64,000 nt of DNA from Deinococcus roseus (GTDB lineage: Bacteria > Deinococcota > Deinococci > Deinococcales > Deinococcaceae): NCBI RefSeq assembly GCF_014646895.1, contig NZ_BMOD01000009.1:62001-126000 (forward strand), given 5' to 3'. A program made the position numbers and the translations under genes. Shown here piece after piece: positions 32,892 to 40,986 of this stretch (its first letter is position 1; each line of letters starts with the position of its first letter). The notes beneath the pieces were generated by a model that saw nothing but the letters and a program-made list of their open reading frames with translations, did not search any database and was not told the origin of the DNA.

Positions 32892-33827
32892 ATGTCCAGC
32901 CTTCCACATGTTGTGGCAGAACTGTTTCAGGTCATGGCAGACCGTCAGGTTCCCTTTGCCCTGGTCACCCTCATTCTGGCCCCCCGGCACACCTCCAGAC
33001 GGCTGGGTGCCCGCTGGCTGGTTGCAGAAGATGGTTTCCTGCTGGGCACCCTGGACCTGGACCTGCACACCCGCCAGGAACTCTGGCAGGAAACCCGCAA
33101 AACCCTGCAAACCGCAAAAGCCAGGGTGCACCAGCTGCAGGCAGCAGATCCGCTGGGCCAGGAACCCGAACCTTACACGGTGTTCATTGAGCCCGCAGAA
33201 CAGCTGCCCGGTGGCTGGGCGCAGGGTTTGCAGCAGCTGCAAAACCGCCAGTCCTGCGTGCTGGTCACCGAACTGGACGACCATCCCCGGCATTTCCTGC
33301 TGGCCCCGGATCAACATGCAGACCTGCTGCAACACGGCACCTCCACCGCCCTGATTTCCGGGATGTTTCTGGAGCGCTGGGAGCCACAAATTCAGGTGCA
33401 TGTGGTGGGAGAGGACCGGGTGATCTCCCACCTCTGGCATCTGGGAGAACTGCTGGAGTACCAGATGTTCAGGCTGGATTTGCAGCAGCATGACCCTGCC
33501 CTGCTGGATGCCCGCAGTGCCCTGGTGGTCAGCCATGCAGAACTGGACTGGACCCTGGAGGTGCTCCAGCAGGCCTTGCAGGGACCTGCAGGTCATCTGG
33601 CGGTGGTGTGCAATCTGGGCCGCAGCCGCCAGTTGAAAGCAGAATTGCAACGCCTGGGGGCATCCCGACCCGAGCGCATCCATGCTCCTGCAGGTCTGAA
33701 CCTGGGTCTGCAAACCCCTGCAGGGATTGCCCTCAGCATCATGGCCGAGTTGACCGCCGCGCTGCACCACCAGGATCCCCATTCCCTGAACCTGGAAGGG
33801 CTGGACTGGCAGCCGTTCCAGCATTGA
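32892..33827 (+). CDS. stand-alone XdhC-family protein
   Basis: A paralogue of the xdhC product at 11416. PFALVTLILAPRHTSRRLGARWLV matches the XdhC N-terminal domain, and the C-terminus is the Rossmann part (ALVVSHAELDWTLEVL, GHLAVVCNLGRSRQ, PAGLNLGLQTPAGIALSI). The ATG at 32892 gives 311 residues and the same distance to the VTL motif as in the first XdhC. TATGCT six bases upstream fits a leaderless start. Starts at 32874, 32856 and 32769 are also in frame. No molybdoenzyme gene is adjacent, so its client, if any, is elsewhere. Confidence 0.75.
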   Translation: MSSLPHVVAELFQVMADRQVPFALVTLILAPRHTSRRLGARWLVAEDGFLLGTLDLDLHTRQELWQETRKTLQTAKARVHQLQAADPLGQEPEPYTVFIEPAEQLPGGWAQGLQQLQNRQSCVLVTELDDHPRHFLLAPDQHADLLQHGTSTALISGMFLERWEPQIQVHVVGEDRVISHLWHLGELLEYQMFRLDLQQHDPALLDARSALVVSHAELDWTLEVLQQALQGPAGHLAVVCNLGRSRQLKAELQRLGASRPERIHAPAGLNLGLQTPAGIALSIMAELTAALHHQDPHSLNLEGLDWQPFQH

Positions 33828-33997
33828 ACCTGCAGCACAGCTTCCATCCTGAATTGCCAGATCATGTCTTTGCTGAATTCTGGCAAAAAACCGCAAGCGC
33901 TGGCAAAAGTTGTTCTGCAGCACCAAACTGTTTCTTGCACCCTGCAGATTTACCAACAAACCTGCAGAATCCTGCAAAAATTTTCTGGTTTTTTGCA

Positions 33998-34003
33998 TAT
34001 AAT
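33998..34003 (+). promoter_or_regulatory. -10 box of a leaderless promoter
   Basis: TATAAT followed by exactly seven bases and the ATG at 34011. There is no Shine-Dalgarno sequence before this start. The -35 region is poor. Transcription would begin at or next to the start codon. Confidence 0.7.
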
Positions 34004-34010
34004 GGTTTTT

Positions 34011-34694
34011 ATGAATGACCTCTTGCAGATGTATGCAGGTTTAAAAGCGGTTTTGTTCGACATGGATGGGGTGCTGACCCGCAACTCCACCATCCACGAA
34101 GCCGCATGGCGTGACGTGGTTCAGCAGTATTTTCAGGTCAACCTCCTGGAAGGTGACACCCGCATTCATGGGGGCCGTGCCCATGAAATCCTCAGTGTGT
34201 TGCTGCAAAGGCCTGTTTCCAGAGCAGAAGCCCTCCCCTTTCACCGCCACAAAGAAGAGCGGTACCGCGAACTGGCCAGAGGCCACCTCGAGCCCACCAG
34301 AGGATTGCTGCGTTACCTGGATTTCCTGAAATCCCGCAACATCGCCACAGTGCTGGTGACCAGCGGAGACCGTCCCAACGTGGATCTGGTGCTGGAGGCT
34401 TTTGAACTGCAGGACACCTTCCCCATCCAGATCACTGGAGAAACCGTACAGAACGGCAAACCCCACCCAGAACCCTACCTGAAGGCCCTGGAGGTGCTGG
34501 GCATCACGGCAGATCAGGCCATCGTGCATGAAGATGCCCCGGCAGGCATCCGGTCCGGCAAAGGCGCAGGGTGTCGGGTGCTGGCCCTGCCCACCACCAC
34601 CCATGCTGCAGAACTGCTGGAAGCGGGTGCAGATCTGGTCATCGAGGACTTTGAAGTGCTGCTGGAACAGTTGCACCAGACCCAGAACGCCTGA
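34011..34694 (+). CDS. HAD-superfamily phosphatase, beta-phosphoglucomutase-like
   Basis: A 227-residue haloacid-dehalogenase-type hydrolase. Motif I is VLFDMDGVLTRN (nucleophile and acid/base Asp). The cap region carries the HGGRAHEIL helix. Motif II is VLVTSGDRP, motif III lysine is in GKPHPEPYLKAL, and motif IV is VHEDAPAGIRSGKGAGC. This set is typical of the beta-phosphoglucomutase/phosphatase subgroup. The substrate is unknown. The start was chosen from the -10 box position. An ATG at 34029 is an alternative. It is followed by a hexanucleotide repeat. Confidence 0.85.
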   Translation: MNDLLQMYAGLKAVLFDMDGVLTRNSTIHEAAWRDVVQQYFQVNLLEGDTRIHGGRAHEILSVLLQRPVSRAEALPFHRHKEERYRELARGHLEPTRGLLRYLDFLKSRNIATVLVTSGDRPNVDLVLEAFELQDTFPIQITGETVQNGKPHPEPYLKALEVLGITADQAIVHEDAPAGIRSGKGAGCRVLALPTTTHAAELLEAGADLVIEDFEVLLEQLHQTQNA

Positions 34695-34718
34695 AGTGCA
34701 CGTTTGAATCCCCTGAAT

Positions 34719-34754
34719 CCTGGCCCTGGCCCTGGCCCTGGCCCTGGCCCTGGC
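34719..34754 (+). repeat. CCTGGC hexanucleotide tandem repeat, six copies
   Basis: Six perfect head-to-tail copies of CCTGGC begin 24 bases after the HAD stop codon. The repeat is non-coding by my reading and would be prone to slippage, so copy number may vary between strains. Confidence 0.9.
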
Positions 34755-34796
34755 ATCCTGTCAGGGTTTTCTGAATTTTCTGGGGTTTTTTGTTGT

Positions 34797-34988
34797 TCAA
34801 TACCGCACTGGGGCACGTTCTGGAAAAGCCTGACTGATCAGGTAAAGCGGAACCGTCTGGCCGTGGGCATTCACCGTGCCGATGGGTTCCAGACCCGTGG
34901 CGCACAAACCCAGCAGACGCAACTGTGAAGGGGTGGCATATTGAATCGGAACCACTTCCGTGGATGGATAGTGTTCTTTGTTCAGCAT
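34797..34988 (-). CDS. small hypothetical protein, leaderless
   Basis: I do not recognise this 63-residue product, which has no signal peptide or membrane segment. I call it a gene because its ATG lies exactly seven bases after a TATACT box (minus strand, 34996-35001), and a 20-bp palindrome typical of LacI/GalR operators overlaps the promoter. The same seven-base geometry occurs at other genes in this window. It converges on the HAD gene. Confidence 0.55.
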   Translation of the reverse strand: MLNKEHYPSTEVVPIQYATPSQLRLLGLCATGLEPIGTVNAHGQTVPLYLISQAFPERAPVRY

Positions 34989-34995
34989 AGCGTCA

Positions 34996-35001
34996 AGTAT
35001 A
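34996..35001 (-). promoter_or_regulatory. -10 box, leaderless promoter
   Basis: TATACT on the minus strand, seven bases before the ATG at 34988. The adjoining palindrome at 35001-35020 would cover the spacer and -35 region. Confidence 0.65.
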
Positions 35002-35020
35002 ACCGAAAGCGCTTACGGTT
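35001..35020. promoter_or_regulatory. LacI/GalR-type operator palindrome
   Basis: AACCGAAAGCGCTTACGGTT is a 20-bp palindrome with a single mismatched pair and a central AAGCGCTT. LacI-family sites have this form (central CG step and A/T-rich arms). It overlaps the -10 box of the small minus-strand gene, so binding should repress it. The regulator is not encoded nearby. Confidence 0.6.
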
Positions 35021-35283
35021 TGCATGAGTCTTTTTCCCCTGTGGCCTGCATTGCCCAGATCCTTGCCTGCAACCTGCTCGAAAGCACTCAAATTAGGCAT
35101 CGCGCAGCAAAAGAAACCGCTATGATGAACCCACACTGCCTCATGCATTTTTCACCAGTTCAAAATGAGGCGGGGCAAATCCAGAATCCAACCCAAAACG
35201 GATCCAGCGCATCCATCCCCCTGGTGGTTGATCCAGGTTTTGCACCAGATTTTGCATTTGCCTTGCAGCACAAGGAGAAGTTG
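35021..35283. other. intergenic region upstream of the orphan peptide
   Basis: No gene with a supported start is seen here. A frame open from 34978 runs through it, but the first well-placed ribosome site is that of the peptide at 35284. A TATGAT near 35120 could be a -10 box, though I find no matching -35. Confidence 0.4.
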
Positions 35284-35457
35284 ATGAGCAACCCCCAGGC
35301 ACCTGTGCAACTGGAGTGCATCGAAATGTCCACTCCAATCCATTCCACACCTGCCTCCAGGCAGGAAGGCATTCCCTATGACCGCCCGCAGTTGAAACTG
35401 CAGGGCAAATGGCAGGCTGTTCATCTGATCACGTCCATCGTCGGCGATCCGGGCTGA
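35284..35457 (+). CDS. orphan small peptide with lasso-leader-like motif
   Basis: A 57-residue peptide with a strong AAGGAG six bases before the ATG. Near its end it reads YDRPQLKLQG, which fits the YxxPxLxxxG part of the recognition motif in lasso-peptide leaders. The threonine normally six residues after the glycine is nine residues after it here, and only SIVGDPG follows before the stop, so there is hardly any core peptide. No maturation genes are nearby. It precedes the repeat lipoprotein by 18 bases and is probably co-transcribed with it. Function unknown. Confidence 0.55.
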   Translation: MSNPQAPVQLECIEMSTPIHSTPASRQEGIPYDRPQLKLQGKWQAVHLITSIVGDPG

Positions 35458-35475
35458 TTTCAGGAGATGCTGACC

Positions 35476-37317
35476 ATGAAAATCTGGAACCTGCTGTTCA
35501 TTCCCGTCCTGCTGGCCTCCTGTGCCCAGTTTCGCACCCCCACCCGTCCTCAGCCTCCGGTGGTCAAACCCTCCAACATTCTGGAGGTGCAGTTTGAAGG
35601 GGTGGGATCCGAAAAACCCACCTCACGCATCATCAAAAACGGACAGAACATTTCCCAGCCGGGCATTTCCAGACAGGGCATCAGCGAAATCAGCCCCGAT
35701 CCCAGCTTCAAGTTGCTGAACGTGGAAACCCTCACCGACAAGGTGAACCAGGTGCGCTACATCCAGGCCACCTACGAGGTGACCAACAACTCAGGCAGCA
35801 CCATCAACCGGCTGTTCTTTGCTCCCGTGGATCTGGACGACGATGGAGACCCCACTGGCAACGCCATCGCGCCCACCATTGGCAACACCCCCTTCAAAAA
35901 AGTCAGTTACTTTGATGGCACAGATGCCTCCAGCAAAGCCGCTGACCTGACCCCTGGACCAGCCGTTCTGTACGATTTCCAGGCCAGAGATTACCTGGAA
36001 GATGTGTATGCTGCACCTTTCTATGACCTTTTTGACCCCAGCACCTTTCATCCTGCAGTGCCCACTGGACTGGCCGCTGTCAATGTGCAGAACTACGCCT
36101 GGTACCTGGACCGCGCCCTGGAAGATGGAGACTCTGCCACCGTGACCTTCTCGGTGAGTTTCCCCGTGGATGCCACCCCCGCCAACAACCCCTTCAGCTT
36201 CAGCATGCTGGTGGCCACCGGCAAAAACGATGAAGAATTCGCAGCAGTGGGCGAAGAACTGAACTACGACACTGACTTTGCTGGTGCCTACCCCGCCATC
36301 ACCCTGGACACCACCAATCAGCCTGTGGTGGCCTGGCAGGAGGAATCTTACTACGGCCCCCTGCTCAACTTTGCGGCCCAGTGGGACGGCAACAGCTGGA
36401 ACCTGCTGGATGGTCCGTTCAACAACGACCTTTTTGGCTTCCCTGGTCCTCCCAGCATCGTGCAAGACGGCACCGACAGCTTCCTGGTCACCTGGTCTGA
36501 ATCAGACGACGTTTTTGTGAAGCAGTGGAACGGCAGCACCTGGGTCCAGCTGGGCACCGAACTGGATGTGGATGCCACCCAGACCGCAGATTTCCCCAAA
36601 ATCACCATCGACAGCACCGGCCAACCCGTGGTGGCCTGGACCGAAGTGGATGCCACCGAAAACACCTATCAGGTGTACGTCAAACAGTGGGACGGCGCAG
36701 CCTGGAACCAGCTGGGCGGCACCCTGAACCTGGATGTCACCCACGATGCCTCTGAAGCTGTGATCACCCACGACAGCACCGGAAACCCTGTGGTGGGATG
36801 GATTGAAGAAACCAGCAGCGGCATCTACCAGCTTTTCGTCAAACAGTGGGACGGCACCAGCTGGAATCAGGTGGGCACCGGGGCCGTCAATGCGGGATCC
36901 GATGCCACCACCCCTTACATCGTTTCAGATGCCAGCAACCACCTCACCGTGGCCTGGAGTGAAAACACCGATGTCTATGTTTCCCAGTGGGATGGAACCA
37001 GCTGGAATGCGCTGGGCACCACCCTGGACATGGATCCTGCCAACCTGGCGGTGCTTCCTTCGGTGGGCCTGAAACCCGGTGGCCTTCCGGTGGTCAGCTG
37101 GGTGGAATTCAGTGGTGCTGGGGTTCCCCAGGTGGTGGCCAGCGTCTGGAACGGCACAGCCTGGGTGCGCTACGGCGACGTGCTCAACAACGACTTCGAC
37201 AGCCCAGCCCTGCAGACCGCCCTGGTCACCGACAGCACTGGTGTGTCCCATGTGGCTTTCTCTGAACTCTCTGACTGTGGATGTGCTCCCCTGATTTACG
37301 TGAAATCCTTCCCCTGA
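35476..37317 (+). CDS. lipoprotein with WDG-type beta repeats
   Basis: A 613-residue exported protein with lipobox LLASCAQF. Residues about 30-255 form an unrecognised beta-rich domain (YEVTNNSGSTINRLFFAPVDL). The rest holds about seven repeats of roughly 50 residues with the theme VKQWDGTSWNQLGT and DSTGNPVVAWTE, consistent with a beta-propeller. AGGAG lies nine bases before the ATG at 35476. An ATG at 35467 would abut it directly. A surface ligand-binding or structural role is plausible but unproven. Confidence 0.72.
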   Translation: MKIWNLLFIPVLLASCAQFRTPTRPQPPVVKPSNILEVQFEGVGSEKPTSRIIKNGQNISQPGISRQGISEISPDPSFKLLNVETLTDKVNQVRYIQATYEVTNNSGSTINRLFFAPVDLDDDGDPTGNAIAPTIGNTPFKKVSYFDGTDASSKAADLTPGPAVLYDFQARDYLEDVYAAPFYDLFDPSTFHPAVPTGLAAVNVQNYAWYLDRALEDGDSATVTFSVSFPVDATPANNPFSFSMLVATGKNDEEFAAVGEELNYDTDFAGAYPAITLDTTNQPVVAWQEESYYGPLLNFAAQWDGNSWNLLDGPFNNDLFGFPGPPSIVQDGTDSFLVTWSESDDVFVKQWNGSTWVQLGTELDVDATQTADFPKITIDSTGQPVVAWTEVDATENTYQVYVKQWDGAAWNQLGGTLNLDVTHDASEAVITHDSTGNPVVGWIEETSSGIYQLFVKQWDGTSWNQVGTGAVNAGSDATTPYIVSDASNHLTVAWSENTDVYVSQWDGTSWNALGTTLDMDPANLAVLPSVGLKPGGLPVVSWVEFSGAGVPQVVASVWNGTAWVRYGDVLNNDFDSPALQTALVTDSTGVSHVAFSELSDCGCAPLIYVKSFP

Positions 37318-37378
37318 GGTCCAGGGTCACAACCTCAAAGTCGCAGCTTCAAAGTCGCAGCCTCAAATTTCAATCAAG

Positions 37379-37404
37379 AACCGCTCTTTTCAGAGCGGTT
37401 TTTT
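37379..37404 (+). terminator. intrinsic terminator
   Basis: AACCGCTC and GAGCGGTT form an 8-bp stem around TTTTCA, followed by a T-run. It ends the lipoprotein transcript. Two direct copies of TCAAAGTCGCAGC lie just upstream (37335-37361). Confidence 0.92.
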
Positions 37405-37451
37405 GTGTTGTTTTGTGGTGTTGGGTTTGAGGGTTTCAGGTTTCAGACAGC

Positions 37452-37748
37452 TCAATTGGCCCTGCTGCCAGAGAGTGCATTCAGCCCTCCCAGCACATCC
37501 ATCACCATTTCGATGTGGTACTGGGCATACAGACAGGCTTCCTGGGCCACTTCCGGGGTCATGTGGCCCGTTTCCAGGGCTTCTGAGAGCCGCTGGCTGG
37601 TGCTTTTCACTTCCTGCTCAAAAACCTGGATCTGCTCGATCATCTCAGAGGGCATCTGCCAGAAACCCCGATGGGTGCGCACCACTTCATAGCAGCGGGA
37701 ACACTCGGTGAAGGCCTGTTGCATGTTGATGATGACCGTGTTGTCCAT
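37452..37748 (-). CDS. hypothetical small helical protein
   Basis: A 98-residue protein predicted all-helical, with FTECSRCYEVVRTHRGFW and a long amphipathic stretch (MIEQIQVFEQEVKSTSQRL). It has no signal peptide or membrane segment. I do not recognise the family. No Shine-Dalgarno precedes the ATG. TAATTT on the same strand ends five bases upstream and could be a -10 box of a leaderless promoter, but the spacing is shorter than at the other examples. Confidence 0.6.
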   Translation of the reverse strand: MDNTVIINMQQAFTECSRCYEVVRTHRGFWQMPSEMIEQIQVFEQEVKSTSQRLSEALETGHMTPEVAQEACLYAQYHIEMVMDVLGGLNALSGSRAN

Positions 37749-38014
37749 GTCTCAAATTACGGTAAGAAATGTCACAAAACCCTGACTCTGAAACCTCCTG
37801 ACCTCAGGTGCTAATCCATGATTGATGCTGATGAACTGAGGATTGAAAGTGGCAAGCCCATGACTGGGTTTCTGGCCTCCAGTCTGTACGCACACCCCCA
37901 TCCCCTTTTCCCAGAAGGAAGCAGAAGTGCTAGAGTCTTAATAACCTGCTCGACCCATCCCCTGCAGAACAGGTGCTTTTTCCGCACTTTCCCCTCTGCG
38001 AAGCGAGGCTCCCC

Positions 38015-38899
38015 ATGGACATGAGTGCATTCCTGCAGGAATTTCAACTGGAGGCAGAAGACAACCTGACCCTCCTTGAAGAGGGTCTGTTGCGTCTGGA
38101 GCAGCTTGAGGACCCCGAAGTGGTTCGCAGGATGTTCACGGCGGCCCACACCATCAAAGGCAGTGCGGGCATGCTGGGCCTCTCGGACATTCAGCGCCTC
38201 ACCCATTCCCTGGAAGATGCCCTGGACCAGTTGCGCAAGAACCCCCGGCCCCTTTCCCAGGAGCAGGCCAACATCTTGCTGGAAGTGGTGGATGAGGTGC
38301 GGGCCATGTGCGCCGAGGTGATGCAACCCATCCCCCATGAAAAACCCCTGTCCTTCTGGCTGGAACGCCTGAAATCCTGGGACACCCTGCCTGCTGCGCC
38401 ATCTCAACCTGCATCATCCAAAACTGCACCCTCCAGAACCACTGGGCAGGTTGCAGAACCTCCTGCCGTCTCTGACCTTCCATCTGACCTGCAATCTGTT
38501 CCGCAACCTGCTGCACAACCAGATGCCCCTGCAGCTTCAACTTCGATTTACACCGTCCGCCATGCTGTGATTCACGATGTTTCCATGACCGCCCGCATGC
38601 ACCAGGCCTGGTTGCTGCTGGAAGCGGGTTTTTCGGTGCGTTTTGCCCTGTCCCTGCCTGATTTGCTGGATGCCGAACCGGGAGCCCTGTGGGTGGTGGG
38701 ATACAACGGTGAAAAAGACACCGCCGATTTCTTGAAACACCTTTCCGAGCCTCAGAAAACAGGAGTGATCGTGTCTATGAGTGATTCCGCAACCCTGCTG
38801 GATGGCCCTTTTCGCACCGTGGTGCTGAACCTGCTGGAAACCCCAGATGACAATTCGCTGGTGCACACTGCCCTGGATGTGCTGGGAGACCTGGCATGA
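38015..38899 (+). CDS. Hpt phosphotransfer protein with receiver-like tail
   Basis: A 294-residue protein opening the chemosensory operon. Residues 1-110 are a histidine phosphotransfer domain with AAHTIKGSAGMLGL (phosphoacceptor His45). A Pro/Ala/Ser/Gln-rich linker follows to about residue 185, then a receiver-like alpha/beta domain (VRHAVIHDVSMTARM...) that lacks a clear acidic pocket and phosphoacceptor Asp. The CheA of this operon has no such Hpt domain, so this protein probably supplies the missing P1 in trans. GAGG lies six bases before the ATG. It shares an ATGA overlap with the next gene. Confidence 0.85.
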   Translation: MDMSAFLQEFQLEAEDNLTLLEEGLLRLEQLEDPEVVRRMFTAAHTIKGSAGMLGLSDIQRLTHSLEDALDQLRKNPRPLSQEQANILLEVVDEVRAMCAEVMQPIPHEKPLSFWLERLKSWDTLPAAPSQPASSKTAPSRTTGQVAEPPAVSDLPSDLQSVPQPAAQPDAPAASTSIYTVRHAVIHDVSMTARMHQAWLLLEAGFSVRFALSLPDLLDAEPGALWVVGYNGEKDTADFLKHLSEPQKTGVIVSMSDSATLLDGPFRTVVLNLLETPDDNSLVHTALDVLGDLA

Positions 38900-40986
38900 G
38901 CGTGTGGGTGGTGGACGACAGCCGCCTGATCCGCAGCATGCTGACGGCATTGCTGTCCCAGGCAGGCATTGAAGATGTGAAAACCGCAGAGTCCGGGGAA
39001 GCCCTGGTGGAACACTTTCAGGACCACCACACCCGTGAAGCGGTGCGCCTGATCCTGCTGGATTTGATGATGCCGGGCATGGATGGCATCGAAACCCTGC
39101 GCCACCTCAGGGCTTTCCCTGAACTGCAGGACATTCCCATCATCATCATCACCGGACGCGGAGAGAAAGAGGACCTGGAGGCGGCATTTCAGGCCGGGGC
39201 CAGCGATTTCCTCTCCAAACCTGCAGATCCGGTGGAATTCGTGGCCCGGGTCAAGGGAGCACTCAGGCTCAGCGAACTGCTGGTGCAGCGCAGGTCCAAA
39301 GAGCGCGACCTCAAGGACAGCCATGCCCGTCTGGAGCTGCTGACCTACACCGACGCCCTCACCGGGGTGGCCAACCGCCGCAACCTGGACCAGACCCTGC
39401 AGAACATCTGGACCCAACCGGGACGCACGGTTTCGCTGATCCTGCTGGACATCGACCATTTCAAACGCTACAACGACACCCTGGGGCACCTGGAGGGAGA
39501 TGCCTGCCTGAAAAGGGTGGCGGCTGCACTGGAAGACACCCTGGCCGCGGAAGGCACTTTCATTCCAGAAGCCCTGCTGGCCCGTTATGGCGGGGAAGAA
39601 TTCGCGGTTTTGCTCCCCGATGCCCCCATGGAGGAAGCCGCCCAACTGGCCGAGCACCTGCGCCAGGGGGTGCTGAAAGCCGCCATCCCCCATCCCAACT
39701 CCGACCACCACCATCTGGTGACCATCTCGCTGGGGGTGCATTCGCTGCTGGCCCTGCCAGACACCTCCCCGGCCCTGCTGATTGAGCGGGCAGACCAGGC
39801 GTTGTATCAGGCCAAAAGCATGGGCCGCAACCAGGTGTTCCGTGCCGATCACCTGAAAGACCTGGTGCCCGAACCTGCCCTGGAAGCCGTGCCTTTTCAC
39901 CACTGGCGCAAAGTGCTGGTGGTGGACGATTCTGCAGTGGCGAGGGCTTTTCTGCGTCAGGCTTTTCTGAAAGAAGGTGCACAGGTCATCGAGGCTTCCA
40001 GTGTGCCCCAGGCACTGGAGCACCTTCCGCACATTGGAGAGTTTGATTTGATCATGCTGGACATGCACCTGCACGACAGCAGCGGTCTGGAGGTGCTCTC
40101 GCGGGTGCGGGAGGTCAGCCAGAGTGTGGTGGTGGTGGTGTTCTCGGGCAAACACTCCCGTTCTCTGCAGGAATCCCTGAAACTCGGTGCAGATGCTTAC
40201 CTCTGCAAGACCGATTTCGATTTGCAGGGCAAGGACCTTCCTGCCTTCCAGCAGGCCCTCAACCATGCCAGAGAGCACCGTCTGGGCTTGCTGGCCCATG
40301 AGCTCCTCCGGCAGGTGCAGACCGATTTTTTCTCGGTGTTTGTCCACGACCTGAAAAACCCCATCGCGGCCCTCAGTCTGGCCATTGATCTGGCCGCCGA
40401 AACCCAGCATCTGGACGATCTGGCCCCCCTGCTCTCTGGCGCACTGGAAGCCAAATCCATGCTGCTGGAAGTGCTGGCCCAGTACCAGGATTACATGCGT
40501 CTGGAAGCCCGGCAGATCGAGCTGAAGGTCGCCCCCACCGAAATGAAGCCGCTGATCGAAAAGTGCGTGCAGGACCTGGAGCCCCAGGTGCGGTTCCGTC
40601 AGCAAACCTTGCACTTTCAAATTGAGCCTGGCAGCGAAAACGCCACCGCCCTGATCGATTCGCAGGTGTTCGCAGAAGCCTTGCACAGCGCCCTGATCAG
40701 CATGATCAAACACGCCCCGGACCATGGCACCATCCAGGTGAATCTTGGCCTGCGGCCCGAAGGGGTGCGCCTTGTGCTGCGCGAAGACCAGAGCCGCATT
40801 CCCGCTGAAGAGATCAATGTGCTGCTCTACAACCCGCGCATGGCCCACAAATGGTATGGTTCCGGGGTGAGCCTGCCCCTGCTGCGTGCGGTGGTGGAAG
40901 CCCACCAGGGCCGCTTCTGGGCAGAAGCCCAGAATGGCACCTGCCTGTTTCTGGCAGACCTTCCCAGCGGAGCACCCCAGCCATGA
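38896..40986 (+). CDS. hybrid REC-GGDEF-REC-histidine kinase
   Basis: A 696-residue soluble protein with an unusual order. REC1 (about 1-125) has VVDDSRLIR and LLDLMMPGMDG. A diguanylate cyclase domain follows (DALTGVANRR, RYGGEEFAVLLP near residue 232, no RxxD inhibitory site). REC2 (about 340-460) has LVVDDSAVAR and IMLDMHLHDSSG. The C-terminal kinase has a phosphoacceptor-like FVHDLKNPIAAL and a divergent ATPase domain in which the usual DxGxG is not clear. It may relay phosphate from CheA to cyclic-di-GMP synthesis. ATGA overlaps join it to both neighbours. Confidence 0.83.
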   Translation: MSVWVVDDSRLIRSMLTALLSQAGIEDVKTAESGEALVEHFQDHHTREAVRLILLDLMMPGMDGIETLRHLRAFPELQDIPIIIITGRGEKEDLEAAFQAGASDFLSKPADPVEFVARVKGALRLSELLVQRRSKERDLKDSHARLELLTYTDALTGVANRRNLDQTLQNIWTQPGRTVSLILLDIDHFKRYNDTLGHLEGDACLKRVAAALEDTLAAEGTFIPEALLARYGGEEFAVLLPDAPMEEAAQLAEHLRQGVLKAAIPHPNSDHHHLVTISLGVHSLLALPDTSPALLIERADQALYQAKSMGRNQVFRADHLKDLVPEPALEAVPFHHWRKVLVVDDSAVARAFLRQAFLKEGAQVIEASSVPQALEHLPHIGEFDLIMLDMHLHDSSGLEVLSRVREVSQSVVVVVFSGKHSRSLQESLKLGADAYLCKTDFDLQGKDLPAFQQALNHAREHRLGLLAHELLRQVQTDFFSVFVHDLKNPIAALSLAIDLAAETQHLDDLAPLLSGALEAKSMLLEVLAQYQDYMRLEARQIELKVAPTEMKPLIEKCVQDLEPQVRFRQQTLHFQIEPGSENATALIDSQVFAEALHSALISMIKHAPDHGTIQVNLGLRPEGVRLVLREDQSRIPAEEINVLLYNPRMAHKWYGSGVSLPLLRAVVEAHQGRFWAEAQNGTCLFLADLPSGAPQP

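Noticed and set aside
34704..34928. Gly-Pro repeat protein on the + strand
   Set aside because: The Gly-Pro run is only the translation of the CCTGGC repeat. It has no ribosome site and no conserved content, and it overlaps the better-supported minus-strand small gene.
35284..35457. Functional lasso-peptide gene cluster
   Set aside because: The leader-like motif is present, but there is no core of useful length, and no RRE, protease or cyclase gene in the neighbourhood.
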